35,000 nt of DNA from Deltaproteobacteria bacterium (GTDB lineage Bacteria > Desulfobacterota > Dissulfuribacteria > Dissulfuribacterales > QOAL01): NCBI GenBank assembly GCA_026995935.1, contig JALWNK010000048.1:1-35000 (forward strand), given 5' to 3'. The notes below the pieces were generated by a model, which searched no databases, was not told where the DNA came from, and worked only from the letters and a program-made list of their open reading frames with translations. Position numbers and translations under genes: made by a program. Shown one piece after another: positions 11,269 through 18,987 of the stretch (positions are counted from its first letter, which is position 1; each line of letters opens with the position of its first letter).

Positions 11269-11766
11269 TCAGTCGGTACGATCAAGCAGAAAGTTGAGTA
11301 TTATCAGGAAGACTCCCACTGTTATGGCGCTGTCTGCAATGTTAAATGCAGGCCAGTGAAGGCCTTTTATGAAAAAATCAAAGAAATCCACCACGTAACC
11401 AAGGCGGATTCGGTCTGCAAGGTTTCCTGCCGCCCCTCCACAGATAAGCCCTGTACCTATCACCACCAGTGGTTTGTCATGGTTTGAATAAAAAAAACGA
11501 AAAATGAGTATTAGGGCCAGCAGCCCTACGGAGAGGAAAAAGTAGATTCGCCACTTTTCCGATCCAGAAAGTATTCCAAAGGCGGCACCTGTATTTCTCA
11601 CATAGGTCAGGCTGAAAAAACCAGGGATCACATCAATGGACTGATGGAGGTGCAGGTGCGCTATTACCGCCTGCTTGGTGAACTGATCCAGGCCAAAGAC
11701 CGACAGCGCAACAAGTATGAAACAGATGGTACTTTGAAGTTTTCTAATTGTAAGGTTTCCTGACAA
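11269..11766 (-). CDS. lspA: Lipoprotein signal peptidase (signal peptidase II)
   Basis: LspA is an inner-membrane aspartyl protease that cleaves signal peptides of diacylglyceryl-modified prolipoproteins. The 165 residues contain four hydrophobic segments and the conserved boxes LDQFTKQ, VRNTGAAFG, the catalytic NLADRIRLGYVVDF and FNIADSAI, which supply both catalytic aspartates. The start is TTG at 11766, preceded by a GGGGG Shine-Dalgarno, and lies one base beyond the M48 stop, so translation is coupled. The TlpA-like protein at 26675 is a predicted client lipoprotein. Confidence 0.95.
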   Translation of the reverse strand: MSGNLTIRKLQSTICFILVALSVFGLDQFTKQAVIAHLHLHQSIDVIPGFFSLTYVRNTGAAFGILSGSEKWRIYFFLSVGLLALILIFRFFYSNHDKPLVVIGTGLICGGAAGNLADRIRLGYVVDFFDFFIKGLHWPAFNIADSAITVGVFLIILNFLLDRTD

Positions 11767-11767
11767 T

Positions 11768-13219
11768 CTAGTCCCCCTTCTCCTCCTCCTTGGTAAGGCG
11801 TTTTCTCATGGGACTGGTCTTTGGAAGCAATGCCAGTGCCCGCTTCCTGTGGTACTGTGCAGCTTGGGGTTTTCCGCTAAGAGCATAGAATCTATAAAAA
11901 TAGTAGTGGGCAAGGCCATCCTTTTTTACTCCAGCATAGCAGCGGCCAAGCTGAAAAAGAAAGGGGGTATTTTCTTCCCAGCGCGGAAGCAGCCTCTCAA
12001 AATAGTATAGGGCCTTTTGGGGCATGCCACCCTCCAGGTAGGATCTTCCGAGAAAATACATGGTGGTCACGTCCCTTGGATGGCCCTTCTCGTATTTTTT
12101 CAGAAGGGAGACGGCCTCCTTGTATTTCCCCATGTGAAAATAGGTTATGGCCTTGTCTCTTAAAAATACGTCCTTGTCTGGGAATAGGAAAAGGAGCTTG
12201 TCATAGGTTTCGATCGCCTTGTCGAATCTTCTGGCCTTGTCCAGGCTCAGGGCATATCCATAAAGGTATTCAAGCTTTTTGGGAGATTTTTTTAACAGAT
12301 GCTCGTATCTTGCCATAAGTTCTGCGGGATCTGTGGAGAGCACTTTGATCTTTATCTGTATCCTTTTGAGCCTGAAGGGATCTTCCTTGTGTTTCAGATA
12401 GCATGGGTGACTCTTCCACAGGTCTTCAAGGTAGGTGATCCTTTCTTCTGGAACCGGATGGGTAGAAAGATACTTGGGAATGTGCGGGGAGCCCAGCCAG
12501 TTATTCTTCATCATCTTTTCCAGGGTGGTCTTTAGCCCTCGGGGATCCCAGCCTGCCTTGCAAAGCCACTGGAAGGCCCTGCGGTCCGCCTCTTGTTCAT
12601 CGGCCCTGCTGTATTTAAGGGCAATGGCCTGGTTCATGGCCATGGAACCTGTAAGAATAGCGGAGCCAAGTTCCCCCCTGCCCAAAAAGAGCCCCGCTAT
12701 GGCCATTACAGCAGTCCCAATACTTACATACTTCATGTTGTCCATGCGATGGGCCACGTGGCGGCCCTGGACATGGCCAAATTCGTGGGCAAGAACGCAT
12801 GCAAGCTCGTTCTGGCTGCCGATTGCCTCAAGCAGGCCCGAATGGACAAAGACAAGTCCTCCTGGCATGGCAAAGGCGTTAAGGGCCGGATCCATTATGA
12901 CGAAAAAGCGGTACTTGAAGTACTTTCTGTCAACTACACTGAGAACGCTTTCGCCGGTCTGCCTGACAAAATTTTCTATTTCAGGATCATCCACCAGCCG
13001 GACCTGGGAAAGGACCTGTTTCAATAGCTTCTGCCCAAGCTCCCTTTCCTCTGAAATGGACATAAGGGCAAGGGCTGGCGTCAAGGTGGCGCTTAAAAAA
13101 AATATAAATGAAAGGCCAAGGGTTATGCCTGAAAAGAAACGGCTATCTTTTTTTCCTTTTGCCCTTGATCTTTTCTTTTTTGGCTCTTCTGCGTGCCCTT
13201 TTGCCTTTTTCAGCGACAA
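11768..13219 (-). CDS. M48-family metalloprotease with C-terminal TPRs (BepA-like)
   Basis: A periplasmic zinc protease of the BepA/YfgC type, which in E. coli degrades or assists misassembled outer-membrane proteins. The active site HEFGH lies in LAHEFGHVQGRH, and the third zinc ligand in RADEQEADRRAF. About 200 C-terminal residues form TPR-like helices. A hydrophobic signal segment (SGITLGLSFIFFLSATLTPALA) precedes MSISEERELGQ. The start is uncertain: the frame is open to 13399, overlapping the KptA-like gene. I give TTG 13219; a CTG at 13213 has an ideally spaced AGGAG; ATG 13276 or the signal-less ATG 13063 are other options. Confidence 0.88.
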   Translation of the reverse strand: MSLKKAKGHAEEPKKKRSRAKGKKDSRFFSGITLGLSFIFFLSATLTPALALMSISEERELGQKLLKQVLSQVRLVDDPEIENFVRQTGESVLSVVDRKYFKYRFFVIMDPALNAFAMPGGLVFVHSGLLEAIGSQNELACVLAHEFGHVQGRHVAHRMDNMKYVSIGTAVMAIAGLFLGRGELGSAILTGSMAMNQAIALKYSRADEQEADRRAFQWLCKAGWDPRGLKTTLEKMMKNNWLGSPHIPKYLSTHPVPEERITYLEDLWKSHPCYLKHKEDPFRLKRIQIKIKVLSTDPAELMARYEHLLKKSPKKLEYLYGYALSLDKARRFDKAIETYDKLLFLFPDKDVFLRDKAITYFHMGKYKEAVSLLKKYEKGHPRDVTTMYFLGRSYLEGGMPQKALYYFERLLPRWEENTPFLFQLGRCYAGVKKDGLAHYYFYRFYALSGKPQAAQYHRKRALALLPKTSPMRKRLTKEEEKGD

Positions 13220-13928
13220 ACTCCTGAAAATAGTCAAGGGATGGCATAAATGAGCCAGGAAGTATTGGAGTATCATCATCTCTTTCTTCAGAACCTGAAG
13301 GCATGACCTTCTTTTCCTTCTTGTTTTTCTCGGTTTTTTCCTGTTCCATTTCAAGGCTTTTTTTAGGGGCAGGTGGGAGCTTAAGCCATACGGGTTCAAG
13401 CCACTCCTTTGTTAAATATAATTCCGAACCTGCATAATGGAATATGTGCCCCTGGTTAAAGGCCCTCCTGGAAAGGACCTTAATAATCAAGGGCGTGTGA
13501 TGAAACCTTCTCCCAACAACCCTTGCTGCATCTCTTGAGGCACACAGACAAAGCCATGTCTTGCCCTGCGGGCCAATCCCCCTTTTTTCTACTGAGAAGT
13601 AGGCCTTTGGCCTTATGGGGCAAAAAAGAAAGGGGGGTGGCTCCTTGGGAGGGTAATCAAATATGCCTGGCCTTATGGATTCGGGCCTTGCACGCACCAG
13701 CCCTTCCTTCTCCCTGATCTCAAACTGGCCGGGTCGATATAGACAAAAATACTGTTTCAGGGAGCTTGGTGTCAAAAATGGCAACATTTTTTCCTCAGAA
13801 AGCACCTTGTGAAGATCCTTAAGCCTTATCCAGCCCTCTTTATCGCCCACAAGTAGAAACTCAGCGGGATTTTTCCCAAGAATATTAAGTAGAAGTTTAT
13901 TTAGCCTCTTTTGCTGTTTTTTGTCCAT
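13143..13928 (-). CDS. KptA/Tpt1-like RNA 2'-phosphotransferase homologue, probably inactive or divergent
   Basis: KptA/Tpt1 enzymes remove a 2'-phosphate from RNA using NAD+. This 261-residue protein follows the family plan: LNKLLLNILGKNPAEFLLVGDKEGW (residues 9-33), VRARPESIRPG (78-88), AARVVGRRFHHTPLIIKV (134-151) and FHYAGSELYLTKEWLEP (163-179). But the Arg-His of the usual LRH motif is Gly-Lys (18-19), and the RAxxGHS histidine is absent. Residues about 190-261 are a charged, Lys/Arg-rich tail, suggesting nucleic-acid contact. It sits 6 bp after the HDOD gene and overlaps the M48 start. The homology is reasonably supported; activity is doubtful. Confidence 0.65.
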   Translation of the reverse strand: MDKKQQKRLNKLLLNILGKNPAEFLLVGDKEGWIRLKDLHKVLSEEKMLPFLTPSSLKQYFCLYRPGQFEIREKEGLVRARPESIRPGIFDYPPKEPPPFLFCPIRPKAYFSVEKRGIGPQGKTWLCLCASRDAARVVGRRFHHTPLIIKVLSRRAFNQGHIFHYAGSELYLTKEWLEPVWLKLPPAPKKSLEMEQEKTEKNKKEKKVMPSGSEERDDDTPILPGSFMPSLDYFQEFVAEKGKRARRRAKKEKIKGKRKKR

Positions 13929-13934
13929 GAATAC

Positions 13935-14816
13935 CTAAAAGGCCAGAAGTCTGTCCAACATACCAATCTTTTTTAGATTTTTATGGAAAATGGGGCACTT
14001 TGTTTCAAGATCAGATACGGCAGCGAAAAATTCGTGGTCGAGTTCTGTCATTTTAAGCTTTAACAGATCGCAAAGGTCAAGACATACGGACTTCACGTGG
14101 GATTTTAGGGCCCTTCTTGAAAGGGCCTCCTTAATAAAGTGGTTGAGGAGACTGACTAATTTAATTATGTTCCTGTCTCCTTCGGCAATGCTGTTAAGAT
14201 CAAAGTCGTCCGGGGTAATGGCCATTTTCACGAGTTCAGGCAGGTTCCAGTGTCGGACGAGCTGGACCCCAAGCCTTCTTGGATTGTATCCTCCGCACAT
14301 CCTTGAAAATCGTTTTCTCATTATGACAAAGGAGTCTGGCAGAAGGCTTGCCTTAACGATTTTGGGAACAGATATGGCCGCTGCCACCTCTCCAATGTTC
14401 TGCAGCATTCCACATACTTCTGCCTTGTCCGTATCAAGGCCGGAAACACCCGCCAGCCTTCTTGCCAAAAAGGAGACAAGAAGACCTGTACCAAGATAGA
14501 GGATCACAATGTTTTCCTCTTCTTTTGTCAATATCGGGGCCTTAATGATGATGTTGCTCAGGTTAAGCATGCCCAGAAGCACCACCATATATCTTATGGA
14601 AAGGATGTCCTTCCTTTCAAGGGAGAAAAACGCCGAATAGACTGTGGTGAAGATACGAAGCGTAAGTCCATAGTCTGCCGCTATCACCTCTGCCAGGCGG
14701 CCAGAGGTGGCTTTTGGGTCCTGGCATATAACCAGGGCGGCTCGGTAATTGTAGGACTGAACCGGTACAGAAATATTTCTTGCCTTTGCAAAAAGTGTAT
14801 CGGATCTGATTTTCAT
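13935..14816 (-). CDS. HDOD-domain protein
   Basis: A 293-residue cytoplasmic protein with an HDOD domain, a degenerate HD fold found in signalling proteins. The pattern is ATSGRLAEVIAADYGLTLRIF (residues 37-57), ILSIRYMVVLLGMLNLSNII, GMLQNIGEVAAAI where an active HD protein has an HD pair, and NPRRLGVQLVRHWNLPELV. There is no kinase, GGDEF or receiver domain fused to it. It is the first gene of the leftward run HDOD, KptA-like, M48, lspA. Its Shine-Dalgarno is weak. The output is unknown. Confidence 0.8.
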   Translation of the reverse strand: MKIRSDTLFAKARNISVPVQSYNYRAALVICQDPKATSGRLAEVIAADYGLTLRIFTTVYSAFFSLERKDILSIRYMVVLLGMLNLSNIIIKAPILTKEEENIVILYLGTGLLVSFLARRLAGVSGLDTDKAEVCGMLQNIGEVAAAISVPKIVKASLLPDSFVIMRKRFSRMCGGYNPRRLGVQLVRHWNLPELVKMAITPDDFDLNSIAEGDRNIIKLVSLLNHFIKEALSRRALKSHVKSVCLDLCDLLKLKMTELDHEFFAAVSDLETKCPIFHKNLKKIGMLDRLLAF

Positions 14817-15127
14817 TGATGCTTTAAGGAGTTTTTTGATTAACTAATTCAACTTTTTCAATTTTCTTGCCAAAATTAGGATATTGGGGCATTGGGTGAA
14901 TTCATCGTGCAGATTGGACACCCTGTGTTATTTTAAAACTAACAAATATTTACTGGTATGCCACAGTTATATCTTCAAGCACCTAATGATGAGCGGGTAA
15001 AAATGATGAGACAGGCAGGTTATCTTTTGTTATAATACCGTAACTGTGCCAAATATTAACTGATTTTCGTCTTGGCACTGGTCGCAAACATTAATTGTTA
15101 AATTTCAATATATAGATTTTTAAAAAA
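14817..15127. other. 311-bp divergent intergenic region with repeated elements
   Basis: This gap separates the leftward HDOD gene from the rightward exopolysaccharide operon. It holds CAAATATTTACTG (14943-14955), repeated with one mismatch at 15050-15062; CACAGTTA (14962-14969) with its exact complement TAACTGTG (15041-15048); and GTGCCAA (15046-15052) with TTGGCAC (15072-15078). A TATAAT promoter lies among them. No small gene is visible. Confidence 0.5.
15008..15036 (+). promoter_or_regulatory. Candidate promoter of the exopolysaccharide operon
   Basis: GAGACA (15008-15013, four of six matches to TTGACA), 17-nt spacer, perfect TATAAT (15031-15036). It is flanked by the repeats described for this gap and would give a leader of roughly 85 nt before the HNH gene. 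Confidence 0.5.
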
Positions 15128-15397
15128 TTGACCGAAGAAGAAATTAGGCAGGAGCGAAGCAAGGCCAGGCAGTTGAGGAATACCAGGTGGTGGCGTAAAA
15201 AGTGCGCCTCTGGCAGGTGCTATTACTGTGGCAGGTTTGTTGGTCCGGCACATTTGACAATGGATCATCTGGTGCCCTTATCGAGGGGTGGGAAAAGTAT
15301 TCGGGCCAACCTTGTGCCTGCATGCAAGGAATGTAACAACAAGAAAAAGAATAATCTGGCATTTGAGTGGGACGATTTTGGGAATATCCAATTGTGA
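15128..15397 (+). CDS. Small HNH-endonuclease-domain protein
   Basis: An 89-residue protein that is essentially one HNH domain: C31-x2-C34, the DH pair D46-H47 in TMDHLVPLSRGG, N61 in ANLVPAC, and C66-x2-C69-N70. The two CxxC pairs would bind a structural zinc and the DH/N set a catalytic metal, so nuclease activity is plausible. The N-terminal 25 residues are basic with paired tryptophans (WW). The start is TTG at 15128 without a Shine-Dalgarno. The stop is 10 bp before the polysaccharide export gene, whose ribosome site overlaps the HNH stop, so they are probably co-transcribed. Its role in such an operon is unknown. Confidence 0.82.
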   Translation: MTEEEIRQERSKARQLRNTRWWRKKCASGRCYYCGRFVGPAHLTMDHLVPLSRGGKSIRANLVPACKECNNKKKNNLAFEWDDFGNIQL

Positions 15398-15407
15398 GGG
15401 ACCTTTT

Positions 15408-16013
15408 ATGAAACCGTTTCATATGAAAAACAATATTATTTTCTTTTGCGTTTCAGTAGTTTTTTTTATCTGCTTTGTTCAGGGAGTTGCCTTTGCAGAA
15501 GGGAAAAAAGTTTCCAGCAGTGTTGATAGAGATACCTATGTAATTGGCTGCGGAGATACACTTTCCATACAGGTATGGAGAGAGCCCAATTTGTCCGGGA
15601 ATTTTACCGTAAGGCCTGACGGCAAGATAACCTTTCCATTACTTAATGATATCAAGGCCGATGGACTCACCCCCTTGCAACTTAAAAAGGTCATCGAGAC
15701 GGGACTTGCAAAATATATTGCCACCCCGGTAGTTACTGTTGTTGTCTCATCAGCAAACAGCAAGAATATTTTTGTTCTTGGCAAGGTAAACAGCCCGGGG
15801 AAATATCCCCTGACCGGGCCGACCACTGTTTTACAGGCACTCGCAGAGGCAGGTGGACTTGCCGAATGGGCCAAGGGCGATGACATCGTTATACTTAGAA
15901 ACAAAAATGGCAAGCAGGTGAAAATAGAGTTTGACTACGACGACGTTTCAAGGGGTAAGCACCTTGAACAAAACATCTTTTTAAAGCCAGGTGATACTAT
16001 TGTGGTGCCTTAA
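15408..16013 (+). CDS. Polysaccharide export protein (Wza-like, SLBB domain)
   Basis: A 201-residue periplasmic/outer-membrane export component. The signal peptide spans residues 1-30 (cut after AFA); there is no lipobox cysteine, so it is not a typical Wza lipoprotein. A poly_export domain follows (YVIGCGDTLSIQVWREPNLS to VTVVVSSANS), then one SLBB domain beginning FVLGKVNSPGKYPL. It resembles the export protein of XrtA/EpsH-type loci. ATG 15408 has GAGGG 7 nt upstream; a second ATG at 15423 is possible. The next gene starts within its 3' end. Confidence 0.9.
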   Translation: MKPFHMKNNIIFFCVSVVFFICFVQGVAFAEGKKVSSSVDRDTYVIGCGDTLSIQVWREPNLSGNFTVRPDGKITFPLLNDIKADGLTPLQLKKVIETGLAKYIATPVVTVVVSSANSKNIFVLGKVNSPGKYPLTGPTTVLQALAEAGGLAEWAKGDDIVILRNKNGKQVKIEFDYDDVSRGKHLEQNIFLKPGDTIVVP

Positions 16014-17382
16014 AGACGCGAAAAATATATCCACTCGTTTTTTCTTATGTTTGACCGTGTTCTTGGTGTTTTCAGGCGTGGTTTCCACAGATGCGCTGGC
16101 TGACTGGATACCTTACGTCCGGGCAACGGTTGAGCAGCTTTACGACTCAAATATCTTCCTGGACCCGGATGGAGTTCATAGACCTGGTGCCAACAAGTCC
16201 GACTTTAGAACCAATATAACCCCTGGAATAGGTCTCAGAAACGAAACAGAGACTCAGACCTTCAGTGCTGAGTATGTCTTCAACTATTCATATTTTGTGA
16301 ATAACAGTGATCAGAATTATGCAGGGCATACGGGAAATTTTGATTTTGAAAGGCACCTGAGCCAGCATCTTCGCTGGTATGTTCATGATAGTATCTCGGT
16401 AAGCGAAGAACCCAGAACCGATACCTATGACTACGTGACAGTGAACTATGGCAGGCGAAGAAACCTTACAAATGACGGGGAAACCGGTATTGAGTATGCC
16501 TTTGGGCCAGAAAACACAGTTGAGTTTCACTATTCCGACAGCAGGCTCGATTATTTAAGTGATGGAGACGCAAGAGACGAGCTGGAGGCAAGGCTTGGGT
16601 CTGATGATTCGGTCACCTATGGTCCAGGCATTGAATTTAGGTATTGGTTCACATTGCACCACGGCATTGATCTGGCCTACGAATGGGAGCGAACGGACTA
16701 CAAAATAAGAGCGTCTGAGAGGCGGGATCACCTGGATCTCGGCTATACCTACAGGTTCTCTCCACATACCTCAGTACGCTGCGATTTCATCCTTGATTAT
16801 GTAGATTCAAAGGATCCATTACTCTTTGACTACAAGATTTATCAGGCAACAGTTGGTTTTTCAAAGGTCTTCAGCCCTGCCTGGAGTCTAGACGTACATG
16901 GCGGTTTTTACTACAGGCCTTCCAGTGATGTTCCTGATATAATTGAATCCTCTGATAACGAGGGTTTTTCTGGTGGTTTTGACCTCACTTACACCCAGGA
17001 GGTCTGGCACGTCACACTCAGTGGAGAGGCAGGGGCGCGCATCGAATATGGTGATTACAACAACAGGGGTTACACACCATACAGGACCATTTCCCTTGAT
17101 TTTGGATATGACGTCACCTCCAGGCTTAGAAGCTCTATCACCGCCTCATACGATTATGAAAAATCACCAGATACCTTGGTGGCAGTGGTGACAGGTGAAA
17201 ACAGAAGGGAGACTTACGACATTACTGCCGGTTTGGAATACGAAATTTTGCCTTGGCTCCATTCAAGGGCAGAGTATGGTTACTCGGAAGAGTCAGCAAC
17301 AGATCTATCTGGTCATTTGCCAGCCGGTTACAAGGATCACAGGTTCCTCATATCACTAACCGCCAATTACGATTGGTTATAG
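16000..17382 (+). CDS. Outer-membrane beta-barrel protein of the EPS locus
   Basis: About 460 residues with a signal peptide (FFLCLTVFLVFSGVVSTDALA) and then alternating aromatic/polar strands typical of an outer-membrane barrel, ending in the aromatic pattern ANYDWL. It fits the beta-barrel found in XrtA/PEP-CTERM exopolysaccharide loci (TIGR03016-like), presumed to be the outer-membrane exit channel. I place the start at TTG 16000, preceded by AGGTGA at 5 nt; GTG 15991 is an alternative. Either overlaps the export gene end by 14-23 nt. Confidence 0.8.
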   Translation: MWCLKDAKNISTRFFLCLTVFLVFSGVVSTDALADWIPYVRATVEQLYDSNIFLDPDGVHRPGANKSDFRTNITPGIGLRNETETQTFSAEYVFNYSYFVNNSDQNYAGHTGNFDFERHLSQHLRWYVHDSISVSEEPRTDTYDYVTVNYGRRRNLTNDGETGIEYAFGPENTVEFHYSDSRLDYLSDGDARDELEARLGSDDSVTYGPGIEFRYWFTLHHGIDLAYEWERTDYKIRASERRDHLDLGYTYRFSPHTSVRCDFILDYVDSKDPLLFDYKIYQATVGFSKVFSPAWSLDVHGGFYYRPSSDVPDIIESSDNEGFSGGFDLTYTQEVWHVTLSGEAGARIEYGDYNNRGYTPYRTISLDFGYDVTSRLRSSITASYDYEKSPDTLVAVVTGENRRETYDITAGLEYEILPWLHSRAEYGYSEESATDLSGHLPAGYKDHRFLISLTANYDWL

Positions 17383-17396
17383 GGTAAGATATTTGT

Positions 17397-18983
17397 ATGA
17401 CTGAGACAAAACAGAATTCAATCCAGCAGACCATTTACCCCTATATTCAACTAATCCTAAGAAGAAAGTGGATAATTTTATTTGGAGCCATTCCCATTTT
17501 AATTGCTGGCCTAATTTATTGTTTGACTGCACCACTTACTTACAAGGCAAGTGCGCTCATTGTTGTTGTTCCCCAAAAAGTGCCAGAGTCTTATGTTCGT
17601 ACAACGGTAACAGGACGAAATGATGAACGAATACGAGGGATTGTTCAGCAGATTACCAGTCGGACTTCCTTAGAAAAGCTTATTAAACAATATAATCTTT
17701 ATCCAGAAATGCGCCAAAAATATCCCATGGAAATTGTCGTGGAGCATATGAAAAAAGATTTGGAGGTAGAAAGTCCAAGAAATGAGCGTCAGACTACTTT
17801 TCATGTAAGTTTTCAGGGAAGGAATCCCAGGCTAGTTGCAAAAGTAACCAATGCGTTTGCAAATCTGTTCGTTGAACAGAATCTCAAGTTAAGAGAAAGT
17901 CAATCTACCAATACGGCAAAGTTCTTAGAGGAGGAGCTTGGTAAAATTTATGTGAAATTAAAGAAGAGAGAGGAAACACTCAAAAAATATAAAATGGAGC
18001 ATATGGGCGAGCTTCCCGAGCAGCGCCAAAGTAATCTTACAACATTAGCAGCCCTGCAGAGGCAGCTTCAAGATATACAGGAAAATATCAGGCGCGCAGA
18101 GGATCGCAAACTTCTGATAAGACAACAGCTTTCGGATCAGAGGACTTCCTTAAATCTAGTGCAGTCTCAGCAAGGAGCACAGTCTCGTCACGGAGCCACC
18201 TCAAATTTATCACTTCCGGAACTTAAAGAGAGATTACGTATTCTCCTTTCTCGTTATACAGAAAACCATCCTGATGTAATCGCCTTGAAAAAGGCCATTG
18301 CCAAACAAGAAAAGTTGTTGCAGATTCATAAAGAAAATGCTGCGGAATCTTCAGCTCCAGCTCCTAGTCTGACAGGAAATCCAGCACTTGATGCACTTAA
18401 GCTACAGCTTAGGAGTACGGAATTTGAGATAAGACAACTAAAAGAAGAAAAAAGAAACGTTGAAAAACAGATTGCCCTTTATCAAAAGAGAATAGAAAAT
18501 ACCCCAAAAAGGGAGCAGGAATTAATAGATCTTACAAGGGATTATGAAAATCTTAAACAGACCTATGATGACCTTCTGCAGAAAAAGCTTGAGGCCGAAC
18601 AGGCTGCCGCTCTGGAAAGGCGTCAGCAGGGAGAACAATTTAGGATAGTGGACCCGGCCAGGGTTCCAGAACGTCCTGTTAAACCCGATCTAAAGAAATT
18701 GATACCTATTATTCTGGTGGTTGCCTTCGGTTTCAGTGTTGGGCTGGCCTTTATAATAGATCTGTTGAGCAACAAGTATTATGATCCGGACGATGTTAAG
18801 GCGGACTTAGGCCTTGAAATCCTCGCATGTATTCCTTTGTTGCTAAGTCCGGAGGAGATTAGGAGGAGGCGTCTTAAAAATTTGGCTCTTTCCTTTGCAG
18901 CCGTTTGTGGATATGCAGTTGTCCTTGGCCTTTCCGTCTTGTTGTTTTTAAAGGGTCCTGGATCCTTCTCAGGCCTCATCTGA
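17397..18983 (+). CDS. Polysaccharide chain-length determinant (Wzz/GumC family)
   Basis: A 528-residue inner-membrane polysaccharide co-polymerase. It has a Wzz domain with a first membrane helix (about 25-43), a long periplasmic coiled-coil region (about 170-420), the family PxxP-type segment before a second helix (about 436-457; VPERPVKPDLKK), and a third helix near 496-518. It lacks a cytoplasmic kinase domain; that function is supplied by the separate tyrosine kinase two genes on. It resembles the XrtA-system chain-length protein (TIGR03007). The base composition is somewhat more AT-rich than the genes at 1-14 kb. Confidence 0.9.
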   Translation: MTETKQNSIQQTIYPYIQLILRRKWIILFGAIPILIAGLIYCLTAPLTYKASALIVVVPQKVPESYVRTTVTGRNDERIRGIVQQITSRTSLEKLIKQYNLYPEMRQKYPMEIVVEHMKKDLEVESPRNERQTTFHVSFQGRNPRLVAKVTNAFANLFVEQNLKLRESQSTNTAKFLEEELGKIYVKLKKREETLKKYKMEHMGELPEQRQSNLTTLAALQRQLQDIQENIRRAEDRKLLIRQQLSDQRTSLNLVQSQQGAQSRHGATSNLSLPELKERLRILLSRYTENHPDVIALKKAIAKQEKLLQIHKENAAESSAPAPSLTGNPALDALKLQLRSTEFEIRQLKEEKRNVEKQIALYQKRIENTPKREQELIDLTRDYENLKQTYDDLLQKKLEAEQAAALERRQQGEQFRIVDPARVPERPVKPDLKKLIPIILVVAFGFSVGLAFIIDLLSNKYYDPDDVKADLGLEILACIPLLLSPEEIRRRRLKNLALSFAAVCGYAVVLGLSVLLFLKGPGSFSGLI

Positions 18984-18987
18984 TATA

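Noticed and set aside
12435-13253. 272-codon plus-strand frame opposite the M48 protease
   Set aside because: Antisense to a gene with an intact HExxH protease signature; the translation has low-complexity Ser/Arg composition.
15072-15086. Sigma-54-like promoter (TTGGCAC followed by GCA)
   Set aside because: The GG and GC elements are 10 nt apart, two short of the required spacing, and TTGC is absent.
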